Part shown: piece by piece, positions 8,679 through 17,911 of the stretch
How positions within the stretch are numbered: the first letter of the stretch is position 1
Layout of the letters: the number at the start of each line of letters is the position of its first letter
Assembly: GCF_901873445.1 (NCBI RefSeq)
Contig: NZ_CABFLN010000073.1
Coordinates: 1 to 64,000 of the forward strand
DNA from: Gemella haemolysans
Lineage (GTDB): Bacteria > Bacillota > Bacilli > Staphylococcales > Gemellaceae
Reading direction: 5' to 3'
DNA: 64,000 nucleotides
Notes under the pieces: generated by a model
What the model saw: only the letters and a program-made list of their open reading frames with translations
What the model was told of the DNA's origin: nothing
The model's database searches: none
Position numbers and translations under genes: made by a program

Positions 8679-9392
8679 TTATAATAATGGTTTTTTATTC
8701 GGTGTCCCTGCTTTTCTAGGGTATTTATTAGGTGTTTCTTTAGCTTTACGTATTTCTAATATGTGACGTTCTTCACCCTCAATATCAAATTCTAAATCTT
8801 TTTCTAATTTTCCACCTAAAAGTTTTATTGCATTAACAGCTTCTTTAGTTTCTTCCTCAGCTTTTTGAGATTTTAAACTTAAGAAATATCCATCTTTTTT
8901 TACTAGAGGTAAACAAAGTTCTACCAACACGTTAAGTCTAGCTACAGCTCTTGCCGTCACTATTTCAAAACTTTCTCGATATTCTTTGTTCTGACCAAAT
9001 TCTTCTGCTCTTGCATGAACAAAATTACAATCAACAAGTCCTAGTTCATCTTTAACTAAATTTAAGAACTTTATTCTCTTATTCAGCGAATCAACTATTG
9101 TAACTTTTAAATTAGGATACAAAATCTTCAATGGTATTGAAGGAAATCCTGCACCGCTGCCCACATCACATATACTTTCTATATTTGAATAGTCTTTAAA
9201 AAACGCTAAAGAAATTGAATCGAAGAAATGTTTCGTATAAAATTCTTCTTCCTCAGTAATAGCTGTAAGATTAATTTTTTGATTCCATTCTACTACTAAA
9301 TCATAGTATTTGCTATACTGCTCTTTTTGAAGTTCCGTTAATTCTATACCTACCTTCTCTTTTACAGCACTATAGAATTGTTCTTTATTCAT
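8679..9392 (-). CDS. rsmG: 16S rRNA (guanine527-N7)-methyltransferase RsmG
   Basis: RsmG (GidB) methylates G527 of 16S rRNA. Its loss gives low-level streptomycin resistance in many species. The 237-residue protein shows the SAM-binding loop [15 protein letters not shown] near residue 70, the [19 protein letters not shown] region near 41-59, and the VTARAVARL motif. It overlaps the end of mnmG by 8 nt, a sign of translational coupling and the ancestral gidA-gidB order. The C-terminal tail is basic and ends close to a terminator. Confidence 0.95.
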   Translation of the reverse strand: MNKEQFYSAVKEKVGIELTELQKEQYSKYYDLVVEWNQKINLTAITEEEEFYTKHFFDSISLAFFKDYSNIESICDVGSGAGFPSIPLKILYPNLKVTIVDSLNKRIKFLNLVKDELGLVDCNFVHARAEEFGQNKEYRESFEIVTARAVARLNVLVELCLPLVKKDGYFLSLKSQKAEEETKEAVNAIKLLGGKLEKDLEFDIEGEERHILEIRKAKETPNKYPRKAGTPNKKPLL

Positions 9393-11268
9393 TACTCATA
9401 CCTCGTCGTTGTTCTAAATATACTAATAATATAGAAATATCCGCTGGATTAACTCCTGAAATACGTGAAGCTTGCCCTATAGTTAGTGGTAATACTTTTT
9501 TAAGTTTTTCTCTTGCTTCTAAAGCTAAACTTGGGACTTCATCATAACTCAAATCAGCTGGAATTTTCATTTCATTCATTTTCTTAAGTTTCTCTACTTG
9601 TTGAAGAGATTTTTTAATATAACCTTCATATTTAACTTCTATTTCTACTTGCTCTACTACATCTTTAGGTAGTTTTGTTTCATCATTAGCTAAATATAGA
9701 ACATTCTCATGACTTAATTCTGGGCGTCTTAACATATCGATTGCTAAAATTCCATCTCTAATTTCTGCACTATTTAATTCCACTAGTTTTTCTAAAGTTG
9801 CTGCTGTTGGTGTAATTCTGAAAGTTTTAAGTCTTTCGATTTCATCAGCAACCATACTACGTTTTTCACGGAATTTATTGTATCTTTCTTCAGTTACTAA
9901 ACCATAGTTATAAGCTTTTTCTGTTAAACGCATATCTGCATTATCATGGCGTAATAATAATCTATGTTCTGCTCTTGAAGTTAGAAGTCTATATGGCTCA
10001 TTTGTTCCCTTTGTTACTAAGTCATCAATAAGCACTCCTATATAAGCTTCATCACGACCTAGAATCATAGGTTCCTCACCAAGCACTTTACAAGCGGCAT
10101 TTATTCCTGCCATGATTCCTTGACCTGCAGCTTCCTCATAACCACTAGTACCATTAATTTGTCCGGCGGTAAATAATCCATCAATTAATTTCGTTTCTAA
10201 AGTTGGCCATAAAGTTGTTGGATTTACAGCATCATACTCAATTGCATAACCATTACGCATAATTACTGCGTTTTCAAGCCCAGCAATACTACGTACCATG
10301 TCACGTTGAACATCATCTGGTAACGAAGTAGACAGACCTTGTACATATATTTCTTTAGTATTTCTTCCTTCTGGTTCCAAGAAAAGTTGGTGTCTTTCTT
10401 TATCGTTAAAACGAACATATTTGTCTTCAATACTTGGACAGTATCTCGGACCAGTTCCTTTAATTACACCAGAATACATAGCTGAACGTCCTAAGTTTTT
10501 GTCAATAATTTCATGCGTAGATGAATTTGTATAAGTTAACCAACATGGTACTTGATCTTTAACAAATTCTGTAGTTTCATAACTAAATGCATGATCCTCT
10601 CCGTCTCCAGGTTGAATTGCTGTTTTAGAAAAATCCACACTATCTGCATTAACTCTAGGTGGTGTTCCAGTTTTAAATCTAACTAAATCAAATCCTAATT
10701 CTTCTAATTGTTTTGCTAAATCAATAGAAGGCATTTGGTGATTTGGACCAGAAGAATATTTAATATCTCCTATTACTATTTCCCCACGTAAATACGTACC
10801 GGTAGTAATAATAATTACTTTAGCTTTGTACGCTGTTCCTAACATTGTTTTTAAACCAACTACTTTATTATCTTCGATAATAAGCTCACGGACCATTGCT
10901 TGTTCGATATCTAAGTTTGGAGTATCCTCCAACACTCGTTTCATCTCAAGTTGATATTCTACTTTATCGGATTGCATTCTTAATGCACGTACCGCTGGGC
11001 CTTTAGCAGTATTTAACATTTTACTTTGAATGTTTGTTTTATCTGCTACTCTACCCATAAGACCACCAAGTGCGTCTACTTCACGGACAACAATCCCCTT
11101 TGCAGGTCCTCCCACACTCGGATTGCATGGCATAAAACCAATAGTATCTAAATTAATTGTAATCATTAAAGTTTTGACACCTTTTCTGCTAGCGGCGTGT
11201 GCTGCCTCAATCCCAGCATGTCCTCCTCCAATTACAATAACATCATATTCTTTTAAAAATTCAGTCAT
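9385..11268 (-). CDS. mnmG: tRNA uridine-5-carboxymethylaminomethyl modification enzyme MnmG
   Basis: MnmG (GidA) works with the GTPase MnmE to add the aminomethyl or carboxymethylaminomethyl group to U34 of several tRNAs. From the start chosen here the protein has 627 residues, the normal family length. It begins with an FAD-binding motif [12 protein letters not shown] and carries the conserved [11 protein letters not shown] and [13 protein letters not shown] signatures. I moved the start to the ATG at 11268 because GGAGGT lies 3 nt upstream. A longer in-frame ORF would bury that site. mnmE is not adjacent. Confidence 0.96.
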   Translation of the reverse strand: MTEFLKEYDVIVIGGGHAGIEAAHAASRKGVKTLMITINLDTIGFMPCNPSVGGPAKGIVVREVDALGGLMGRVADKTNIQSKMLNTAKGPAVRALRMQSDKVEYQLEMKRVLEDTPNLDIEQAMVRELIIEDNKVVGLKTMLGTAYKAKVIIITTGTYLRGEIVIGDIKYSSGPNHQMPSIDLAKQLEELGFDLVRFKTGTPPRVNADSVDFSKTAIQPGDGEDHAFSYETTEFVKDQVPCWLTYTNSSTHEIIDKNLGRSAMYSGVIKGTGPRYCPSIEDKYVRFNDKERHQLFLEPEGRNTKEIYVQGLSTSLPDDVQRDMVRSIAGLENAVIMRNGYAIEYDAVNPTTLWPTLETKLIDGLFTAGQINGTSGYEEAAGQGIMAGINAACKVLGEEPMILGRDEAYIGVLIDDLVTKGTNEPYRLLTSRAEHRLLLRHDNADMRLTEKAYNYGLVTEERYNKFREKRSMVADEIERLKTFRITPTAATLEKLVELNSAEIRDGILAIDMLRRPELSHENVLYLANDETKLPKDVVEQVEIEVKYEGYIKKSLQQVEKLKKMNEMKIPADLSYDEVPSLALEAREKLKKVLPLTIGQASRISGVNPADISILLVYLEQRRGMSNE

Positions 11269-11473
11269 AGTACCTCCATATATTTTAACGTAATTGCAAA
11301 ATAATGCTTTGACCAAAATTTTGATATATTACTAAATTTTTACCTTTATAATATTATCACATTGCAAACAAAAAAACTAATAATATACTTTTATAAGGAC
11401 TATAAGTTTACATTAATTAATAGTCCTTTTTCATCCATAAATAATAATCTGTAAATTTTATATCCAAACCAAA

Positions 11474-11500
11474 AAATCGCAGTACATATCGTACTGCGAC
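11474..11500 (-). terminator. terminator after cystine symporter gene
   Basis: Perfect stem TCGCAGTAC / GTACTGCGA with a 5-nt loop, followed on the minus strand by TTTTTT. Confidence 0.9.
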
Positions 11501-11508
11501 TAGTATTT

Positions 11509-12909
11509 TTATTCTGAAATTTTATCAAACTCATAAAATTTTTCTTTGTTAAATAAACCTAAGTGTTTATCAACCATTATAGAGTTCGTCATACCACCAC
11601 TAACATTTAAGCAAGTACGTCCCATATCTAAAATCGGGTCTACTGCTAAAATCGGGTTAATTTGATTGAATAATGCTCCAAAACCTACTCCGTTAACTGA
11701 AACTGAAGCAGCTGTTATTGCTGTACCAGGAACACCTGCAATACCTACAGAACCTAATGTTACAACAATGACAGTCATTATGAATAATGTTGCATCAATA
11801 GTTATTCCATTTGCATTAGCTAAAAATACAACTAACATTGTTGGATAGATCCCCGCACATCCTTGCATTCCTGCTGTAGATGAGAACGAAGCAACGAAGT
11901 TTGCTGTTGATTGGTTTACTCCCATATCTTTAGTTAAAGTATTAATAGTTAAAGGTAAAGTACCCGCACTTGAACGCGAAGTAAATGCTAAAACTAATGG
12001 TTTACTTGCTTTTTTGAAATATGTAACTGGTGAGACACCGTGTAATAATAAGAATAATCCTTGAATTATAAATTGGATTACTACCGCTACATATAATAAA
12101 CCGATAAATAATAATACATCTTTAATTGATTTTAATCCTCTTTGTGCAATTGTATTAGCTAATAATGGAATTACAGCGTATGGTAATAGTCTAATTACTA
12201 AAACTGTCATTCGAGAAATAATTGCATGTAAGCTAGCAATATAGTCAATAAAAGTTTTTACTTTATGTTCATCTTTATTTTGAATATATCTTGCAGCTAA
12301 TCCTATAAACATTGCAAAGATTACAACTCCAATTACATTGAAGTCTACCATTGCTTTTATAGGGTTAGAAGGAATTAATTCACGGATAATTGTAACAACA
12401 TTTTTTACTTCTTTTATTTTGCTATCTCCACTACCTAAAACAATAGAACTACTTCCTAGTTTGAATATTGCAGAAATTACAAATCCAACAATCGAACTTA
12501 TTGCAACCATTCCTAACGTTACAATCAGTGTTAATCTTGTTAATTTTTTAACATCAGTATTAGCATTAATATTTACAATTACATTAATAATTGAAACTAA
12601 TACTAACGGAACGATTAACATTTTAATTAAGTCAATAAATCCATTACCAAATAATGAATACCACGTTGTTATTTCAGCAACATACTTAATCTTCATCGGT
12701 TCATCACTAAAACCTGAATATGCTTGAATTAGAATTCCTAAAGCTAACCCTAGAACAGTAGATATTAATGTTCGTTTTGATGAACTAACTCTTTTTTTCG
12801 CCAAATAGTACATTAAGTAAAATAGCGCAAAAAGCACTACTAAAAATAATAAAGTTTCCTTTGTAGAAATCATTATGAATTTCTCAAAAAATGTAAATTT
12901 GTTTCCCAT
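11509..12909 (-). CDS. tcyP: L-cystine:cation symporter (TcyP-like, DAACS family)
   Basis: The 466-residue protein belongs to the dicarboxylate/amino acid:cation symporter family. It has about eight to ten membrane segments, the serine-rich re-entrant loop SRSSAGTLP and the later NVSGGMTNSIM region. Overall layout and length best match TcyP, the sodium-coupled L-cystine importer of Bacillus, rather than GltP-type glutamate carriers. The ATG is preceded by GGAGG. Upstream lies a roughly 110-nt structured leader with a small Cys-containing ORF and a hairpin that ends 2 nt from the ribosome binding site, suggesting control by cysteine supply. It stands alone between two terminators. Confidence 0.85.
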   Translation of the reverse strand: MGNKFTFFEKFIMISTKETLLFLVVLFALFYLMYYLAKKRVSSSKRTLISTVLGLALGILIQAYSGFSDEPMKIKYVAEITTWYSLFGNGFIDLIKMLIVPLVLVSIINVIVNINANTDVKKLTRLTLIVTLGMVAISSIVGFVISAIFKLGSSSIVLGSGDSKIKEVKNVVTIIRELIPSNPIKAMVDFNVIGVVIFAMFIGLAARYIQNKDEHKVKTFIDYIASLHAIISRMTVLVIRLLPYAVIPLLANTIAQRGLKSIKDVLLFIGLLYVAVVIQFIIQGLFLLLHGVSPVTYFKKASKPLVLAFTSRSSAGTLPLTINTLTKDMGVNQSTANFVASFSSTAGMQGCAGIYPTMLVVFLANANGITIDATLFIMTVIVVTLGSVGIAGVPGTAITAASVSVNGVGFGALFNQINPILAVDPILDMGRTCLNVSGGMTNSIMVDKHLGLFNKEKFYEFDKISE

Positions 12910-12916
12910 TATCTAT

Positions 12917-12940
12917 CCTCCAAATGAGTATCTTACTCAT
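12917..12940 (-). promoter_or_regulatory. hairpin adjoining the tcyP ribosome binding site
   Basis: ATGAGTA-AGA-TACTCAT is a perfect 7-bp hairpin (12924-12940). It ends 2 nt before the GGAGG of tcyP (12917-12921) and could affect access of ribosomes. Two more stems lie upstream at 12956-12980 and 12979-12998, so the leader may switch between folds. Confidence 0.4.
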
Positions 12941-12969
12941 CTTCTTTAGTATTTTGTAAAATTTTTATC

Positions 12970-13023
12970 TTAAATTTTACTCCATCTACAGATAGAGTGG
13001 AAAAGATTAAGATCTTTTTCCAT
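12970..13023 (-). CDS. putative 17-codon leader peptide upstream of tcyP
   Basis: A mini-ORF, MEKDLNLFHSICRWSKI, starts with ATG only 6 nt after a strong GGAGGT. It contains one Cys codon (codon 12) followed by Arg-Trp. The RNA of this ORF folds into two stems, one around codons 2-7 and one spanning the Cys codon (12979-12998). The strong ribosome binding site, short length and position ahead of a cystine importer fit a translation-sensing leader. The role is inference. It could also be a chance ORF in a structured 5' UTR. Confidence 0.45.
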   Translation of the reverse strand: MEKDLNLFHSICRWSKI

Positions 13024-13122
13024 ATTGTACCTCCATAATGTAAAAGATATATAGATTAAACTACAATTTTCAATCATTTTCAATAAATTTGCTCAAAAAA
13101 ATCTTTTTTTAGAATTTATTTA

Positions 13123-13151
13123 TTTACTAAACTTTTTTAATACGTTATAAT
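13123..13151 (+). promoter_or_regulatory. flavodoxin promoter
   Basis: TTTACT (13123-13128), a 17-nt spacer and a perfect TATAAT (13146-13151) lie about 43 nt before the flavodoxin start. Confidence 0.75.
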
Positions 13152-13193
13152 AATGATTAGTTATTTATATACGAATAGAACGGAGGGGTTTTT

Positions 13194-13640
13194 TTGAATA
13201 TTAAATTAGTTTACGCAAGTTTGACAGGTAATACTGAAATGTTATCTGATTTAATGATAGAAAAATTCGAAGAAGAAAAAGGTTTAGAAATAGAAAAACT
13301 ATTTATTGAGGATATGGAAGATTTTGATTTCCTTGATGATGCAGATGCTTTTATCGTGGCTAGTTACACGTATGGTGAAGGTGAACTTCCAGAAGAAATG
13401 GAAGAATTTTTTGAAGCTCTTGCTGATAAAAATTACGAAGGGAAAATTTACGGAGTTATTGGTACTGGTGACACTATTTATGATGAGTACTGTGTTTGTG
13501 TTGATCAATTCGATGAGCAAATTGCAAAAACAGGTGCAACTAACCCTACAGAAAACCTTAAAATAGAAATAGAAGCTGATACAGACGAAGATTTTGAAAA
13601 TATCGATAAATTTATCGAAGCTTTCTCTAGTGCTTTATAA
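13194..13640 (+). CDS. flavodoxin
   Basis: Flavodoxin is a small FMN electron carrier that can replace ferredoxin. The 148-residue protein has the phosphate-binding loop SLTGNTE at residues 9-15, the aromatic/glycine loop ASYTYGEGELPEE near 56-68, and the GVIGTGDTIYDEYC segment around the isoalloxazine site. It is very acidic, as usual. The start is a TTG preceded by CGGAGGGG. No upstream ATG fits. It is monocistronic with its own promoter and terminator. Its redox partners are not in the window. Confidence 0.93.
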   Translation: MNIKLVYASLTGNTEMLSDLMIEKFEEEKGLEIEKLFIEDMEDFDFLDDADAFIVASYTYGEGELPEEMEEFFEALADKNYEGKIYGVIGTGDTIYDEYCVCVDQFDEQIAKTGATNPTENLKIEIEADTDEDFENIDKFIEAFSSAL

Positions 13641-13641
13641 A

Positions 13642-13679
13642 AAAATACGGTTATGATTATCCATAACCGTATTTTTCTA
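13642..13679. terminator. bidirectional terminator between flavodoxin and Rrf2 gene
   Basis: AATACGGTTATG / CATAACCGTATT stem with T-runs on both strands, between convergent genes. Confidence 0.9.
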
Positions 13680-13686
13680 TCCTTTT

Positions 13687-14190
13687 CTACCCCTTAAAGA
13701 AGACATTCACCCTTTCAAACTCGTCTTCCCAATTATTCCAATCTAATCTTATCTTAGAATTCTCTTCAAGAATATCCTCGACTAAGTTTTCGATTGTAAT
13801 TTCTTCTAATGAAGATTTGATTGCTTTATTTACAGTGTTAACTTTCTTCAAGTATTTACTGTAACGTTTGTCAACAGCTAGAGCACCCTCAAAAATTTTA
13901 GATACATAATCTGTTTTTAAAGCAAATATTTCTACTTCATCGTTTAGCGCTACATATACGTCATATAAAGTAACTTTTTTATTTGATTTATACTTATATC
14001 CCCCGCCAATACCAGTATTAGCTTTTACTAGATCATTGACAACCAATTTTCTCATAATTTTTTTCAGATATGTTGGAGAAATATTTAAACGCTGGCTTAT
14101 TTCCTTAGAATTTAAGAAAACATGCCTATCTTGAAGGTATAACATTACCATTATACAGATTGCTTGTTCAGTACTTTTTGTTAAATGCAT
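13687..14190 (-). CDS. Rrf2 family transcriptional regulator
   Basis: The 167-residue protein has an N-terminal winged helix: STEQAICIMVMLYLQ, then the recognition region LNISPTYLKKIMRKLV (about 35-50) and the GGGYKYK wing. This is the Rrf2 architecture (IscR, CymR, NsrR). The three clustered cysteines that bind an Fe-S cluster in IscR/NsrR are absent. Only Cys12 is present, so it is not an obvious Fe-S sensor and could be of the CymR or Rrf2-like repressor type. The C-terminal part is longer than in CymR. It is convergent with flavodoxin and stands alone. Confidence 0.85.
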   Translation of the reverse strand: MHLTKSTEQAICIMVMLYLQDRHVFLNSKEISQRLNISPTYLKKIMRKLVVNDLVKANTGIGGGYKYKSNKKVTLYDVYVALNDEVEIFALKTDYVSKIFEGALAVDKRYSKYLKKVNTVNKAIKSSLEEITIENLVEDILEENSKIRLDWNNWEDEFERVNVFFKG

Positions 14191-14267
14191 AAACTCAACC
14201 TCTTTTCTTTATAATATAACTCTACTTACATCCTTATTTTATGATATATTTTTATAATTGTCAAATA

Positions 14268-15395
14268 TTATTTTAATTTTTCTCCCCAGTATTGATAATA
14301 GGTACATTCAATGGAACCGTTAAATAACTTTCTTCTTTTCGTTGCCTTTTTTCCGTATAAATGTTCAAACATTTTATGAGATGTTAATAAATAAAGTGAC
14401 CAATGTTTCTTATTTTTAAGTTCCGCTCCTAAAAATTTATACATAGCTTCTACTTCTTTTTTCTCACCTAAACGTTCGCCATATGGTGGATTCGCAATTA
14501 CACAACCAGTTTCCTTCTTCGCTACAAAATCAAAAACTGACATCTGTTTAAACTTAATAACTCCTGCAAGCCCTATTTCTTCTGCATTATTTTCAGCTGT
14601 TGCTATCATCTTAGGATCGATATCAGAACCATATAACTCTAGTTCTTTTTCATAATCAATAAGATCTTCTGCCTTATTTCTTTCTTCATCTACAAGACTT
14701 TTTGGCATCCATGGCCATTTTTCAAAGTCAAAGTTTCTATTGATACCAGGAGCCATGTTTTGAGCCGCCATTGCCGCTTCTATCAATAATGTTCCAGATC
14801 CACAGAATAAGTCATATAAAGGTGTTTCACCTTTCCAGTTAGTTAGTTTGACCATTGCTGCTGCTAGTGTTTCTTTTAATGGTGCAGTTCCTTGTTTAGC
14901 ACGATATCCACGCTTATGAAGGCCATCTCCAGAAGTATCTAATAAAATGGTTGCAACATCATTCAACATAATTATCTCTAATCTATATCTTGCTCCAGTT
15001 TCTGTTAACCAACCAGTAACTCCATAACTCTTTTTCATTTTTTCTACGATTGCTTTTTTTACAATTGATTGACAGTCAGAAACACTAAATAGTGTAGATT
15101 TATGGCTACGCCCATCTACAGGAAACTTAGCATCTACTGGAAGATATTTATCCCACTCTATCTCTTTTGTTTTTTCAAAAAGCTCTTCAAAAGTGTATGC
15201 AGGAAATTGTGCAACAACAATTTTCACCCTGTCAGCACATCTTAACCATAAATTCGAACGAACTATCGCTCTTTTATCTCCAGAATAATATACTCTCCCA
15301 TTTTCTACTTTTGTTTCATAACCTAACTCTTGTACTTCTTTAGCTACTATTGCTTCAATTCCCATCGGGGTTGTTGCTACTAAATTAAAATTCAT
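14268..15395 (-). CDS. THUMP-domain class I SAM-dependent RNA methyltransferase (RlmL/YpsC-like)
   Basis: The 375-residue protein has an N-terminal ferredoxin-like plus THUMP RNA-binding region (about 1-155). A Rossmann methyltransferase domain follows, with DLFCGSGTLLIEAA near residue 194 and the N6-adenine/N2-guanine type motif NPPYGERLG near 302. This matches Bacillus YpsC, related to the 23S rRNA m2G2445 methyltransferase module of RlmL. It lies directly downstream of rnpB, the same order as in Bacillus. The AGGAGG-preceded ATG is 12 nt past the rnpB terminator. Confidence 0.88.
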   Translation of the reverse strand: MNFNLVATTPMGIEAIVAKEVQELGYETKVENGRVYYSGDKRAIVRSNLWLRCADRVKIVVAQFPAYTFEELFEKTKEIEWDKYLPVDAKFPVDGRSHKSTLFSVSDCQSIVKKAIVEKMKKSYGVTGWLTETGARYRLEIIMLNDVATILLDTSGDGLHKRGYRAKQGTAPLKETLAAAMVKLTNWKGETPLYDLFCGSGTLLIEAAMAAQNMAPGINRNFDFEKWPWMPKSLVDEERNKAEDLIDYEKELELYGSDIDPKMIATAENNAEEIGLAGVIKFKQMSVFDFVAKKETGCVIANPPYGERLGEKKEVEAMYKFLGAELKNKKHWSLYLLTSHKMFEHLYGKKATKRRKLFNGSIECTYYQYWGEKLK

Positions 15396-15404
15396 TTCTT
15401 CCTC

Positions 15405-15432
15405 CTTAAAAAAGAGGCTCCAAAGAGCCCCT
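15405..15432 (-). terminator. terminator of rnpB
   Basis: GGGGCTC-TTTG-GAGCC stem followed by TCTTTTTT on the minus strand, just past the rnpB 3' end. Confidence 0.85.
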
Positions 15433-15439
15433 AGAACTA

Positions 15440-15850
15440 GTTGTTTTTCTTATCATAAGCCATATTCTGTATCTATCTTACTCAATCGAGACTAGTCTAC
15501 TCTCGTAAAAATAGCTGTGATCATCTGTCTAAATATATACATATTTCCTATTCCTACATTCATTTCTGCGGAATAAGTGCTTCTACCAAAATTTGAATTG
15601 CTCACTCAAGGGGTTTACCGCGTTCCACTTCTTGTATTTCTACAAGAACTCCGTCACTGTGGCACTTTCAAGATATACAACCATATAGAAAACTACTTAG
15701 GTTATATTTTCTGCCGTCACCTTATGGTGCCTAAACTTATTTTTTCGTTTAGCGTTGAACACTACAAGCATCTCAGCCTGTGTGAGTATGGACTTTCCTC
15801 AGCATTACTGCCGCGATCACTCAAAGAAAAACACTTATATTACTTTACAC
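15440..15850 (-). ncRNA. rnpB: RNase P RNA, type B
   Basis: This is the catalytic RNA of ribonuclease P, which trims the 5' ends of tRNA precursors. On the minus strand it shows the universal 5' core GAGGAAAGTCCATACTCACA followed by the GCTGAGATGCTTGTAGTG block. Further on come the GCCACAGTGACGGAGTTCTT and GTGGAACGCGGTAAACCCCT blocks and the AATTTTGGTAGAAGC segment, all characteristic of Bacillus-type (B-type) RNA. The 3' core ACAGAATATGGCTTATGAT follows. End points are approximate to about 10 nt. It is flanked by the RNA methyltransferase gene as in Bacillus. Confidence 0.95.
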
Positions 15851-15882
15851 TAAAAATACTATTTTGTAAACAATAATTTAAA

Positions 15883-16080
15883 CTATTTTTCTAATACGGA
15901 AATTTTGCCTTCAGCAATTTCTTCTAATGCTTTTCCTACTTCTTTATGTGAAGTATATTTTTCTAATTTTGCAGTTTCTGGATCAGCAAATAATTCTCTT
16001 GCTCTTTTACTTGCTAATGATACTAGCATATATTTTGAATTTACTTTTGATTTTAATACGTCTAATTTTGGATATAACAT
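15883..16080 (-). CDS. rpoZ: RNA polymerase omega subunit
   Basis: Omega is a small subunit that helps assemble and stabilise the beta' subunit of RNA polymerase. The 65-residue protein has the typical start MLYPKLDVLKSKVNSKYMLV, the conserved ASKRARELF helix, and the HKEVGKALEEIAEGKI region. It follows gmk by 9 nt, the conserved gmk-rpoZ pair of Firmicutes. The protein stops close to the rnpB 5' end. Confidence 0.95.
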   Translation of the reverse strand: MLYPKLDVLKSKVNSKYMLVSLASKRARELFADPETAKLEKYTSHKEVGKALEEIAEGKISVLEK

Positions 16081-16089
16081 TTCTTTCTC

Positions 16090-16770
<681 letters not shown>

Positions 16771-16869
16771 TTAAACTATAAACATGTATATTTAAGTTGT
16801 AAATTAATTCAGCATTATTTTTTCAAAATTCTTATTTTTTATCAATAAAAAAATCTATTTTATTAATTA

Positions 16870-17196
16870 CTAAAATACATGTCTTATTATCGCTAAGGAT
16901 AATATTCCAACTACAACAATAACTAGTAAACTCTTTGAAATAATTGCACTTACTACTGTAGGTAGAGAGGCTAGTAGATTTTCATAATTAATTTGAGGAA
17001 ATTCCCCAATTTTTTGTATAAATAAACTATTAAACCATAATGCTGACATTATTACAATTGGTACAAAACTAAGATACTCTATTACCGCTTTTGGTAAATT
17101 AAGCTTTTTCAGTAACACAAGGGGTAGTACTCTTGATAACAAGGTTACAATTGTACATCCCAATATTGTTAAGAGAATATAATTAGTTGATAACAT
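16870..17196 (-). CDS. azlD: AzlD family branched-chain amino acid exporter small subunit
   Basis: The 108-residue protein has about four membrane helices and the AzlD-type motif TLLSRVLPLVLLKK followed by VIEYLSFVPIVIMSALW. AzlD pairs with AzlC to form a branched-chain amino acid efflux system, shown in Bacillus by azaleucine resistance. Its start overlaps the end of azlC by 14 nt, so the two are translationally coupled. Confidence 0.9.
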   Translation of the reverse strand: MLSTNYILLTILGCTIVTLLSRVLPLVLLKKLNLPKAVIEYLSFVPIVIMSALWFNSLFIQKIGEFPQINYENLLASLPTVVSAIISKSLLVIVVVGILSLAIIRHVF

Positions 17197-17890
17197 TTTT
17201 TAATACCACTCCTATCGAACATCCTATTAAAGTAACTACTATAATCAATGCATTACTAGAAATAAAAATCATTCCAAAATATACTAAAAATAATACAACG
17301 ACAATTATAATAAACTGGATTTTTTTCTTTATAGTAAAATCTGACAGAACTTGCAAGTGTAATAATCCTATAAACATTGCTACTAAAGCAAAATCTAAAC
17401 CAAGCGATTTAGGATTTTTAACTATTCCTCCTAACAACGCTCCTGCAACTGAAGAAGCTACCCATGTAAAATAAGATATTAAGTTTGCAGCATTGAACCA
17501 TTCAAAAGATAGATTTCCATTTGTATAGTTTTGCTTGTTCATTCCTAAAGCAAAACTTTCATCGGTTAAAAAAGTACCAATTACTATATTCTTAAACACA
17601 CTATAACGTTTAAAAAACGGGGCTATTGCCATACTCATTAATATCATTCTTGAATTAATAAGGAATGTTGCTAGTACGATTGAAAGTATAGGAGCCCCAC
17701 TCGACAGCATACTCACTGTAATAAATTGAGCTCCTCCCGCATATATAAATAATGACATCGCGCCTACAATGAAGGGATTAAGCCCCACAGAGCTAGCTAT
17801 AATACCAAATGCTAAACCTATTCCTATGTATCCAAATACAGTTGGTAATGTATCCTTTATACCTGTTTTCACATCCAATTTATCATTCAT
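17183..17890 (-). CDS. azlC: AzlC family branched-chain amino acid exporter large subunit
   Basis: The 235-residue protein has roughly six to eight membrane segments and the AzlC signature GIAFGII-type N-terminus, here FGYIGIGLAFGIIASSVG. The conserved SLFIYAGGAQFI segment and the FLTDESFAL motif follow. With AzlD it forms an amino acid exporter in the cytoplasmic membrane. The start is preceded by AAGGAAGGTG. It follows rqcH's coding region on the map but is transcribed after it, 22 nt downstream. Confidence 0.9.
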   Translation of the reverse strand: MNDKLDVKTGIKDTLPTVFGYIGIGLAFGIIASSVGLNPFIVGAMSLFIYAGGAQFITVSMLSSGAPILSIVLATFLINSRMILMSMAIAPFFKRYSVFKNIVIGTFLTDESFALGMNKQNYTNGNLSFEWFNAANLISYFTWVASSVAGALLGGIVKNPKSLGLDFALVAMFIGLLHLQVLSDFTIKKKIQFIIIVVVLFLVYFGMIFISSNALIIVVTLIGCSIGVVLKNVIN

Positions 17891-17911
17891 ATATTCACCT
17901 TCCTTTTTTAT

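Noticed and set aside
12956..12998. T-box or S-box riboswitch upstream of tcyP
   Set aside because: The conserved T-box sequence and the SAM-riboswitch core were not found. Only simple stems and the mini-ORF are present.
15577..15876. A 99-codon plus-strand ORF opposite rnpB
   Set aside because: It is only an open frame over the RNase P RNA, with no ribosome binding site or protein-like composition.
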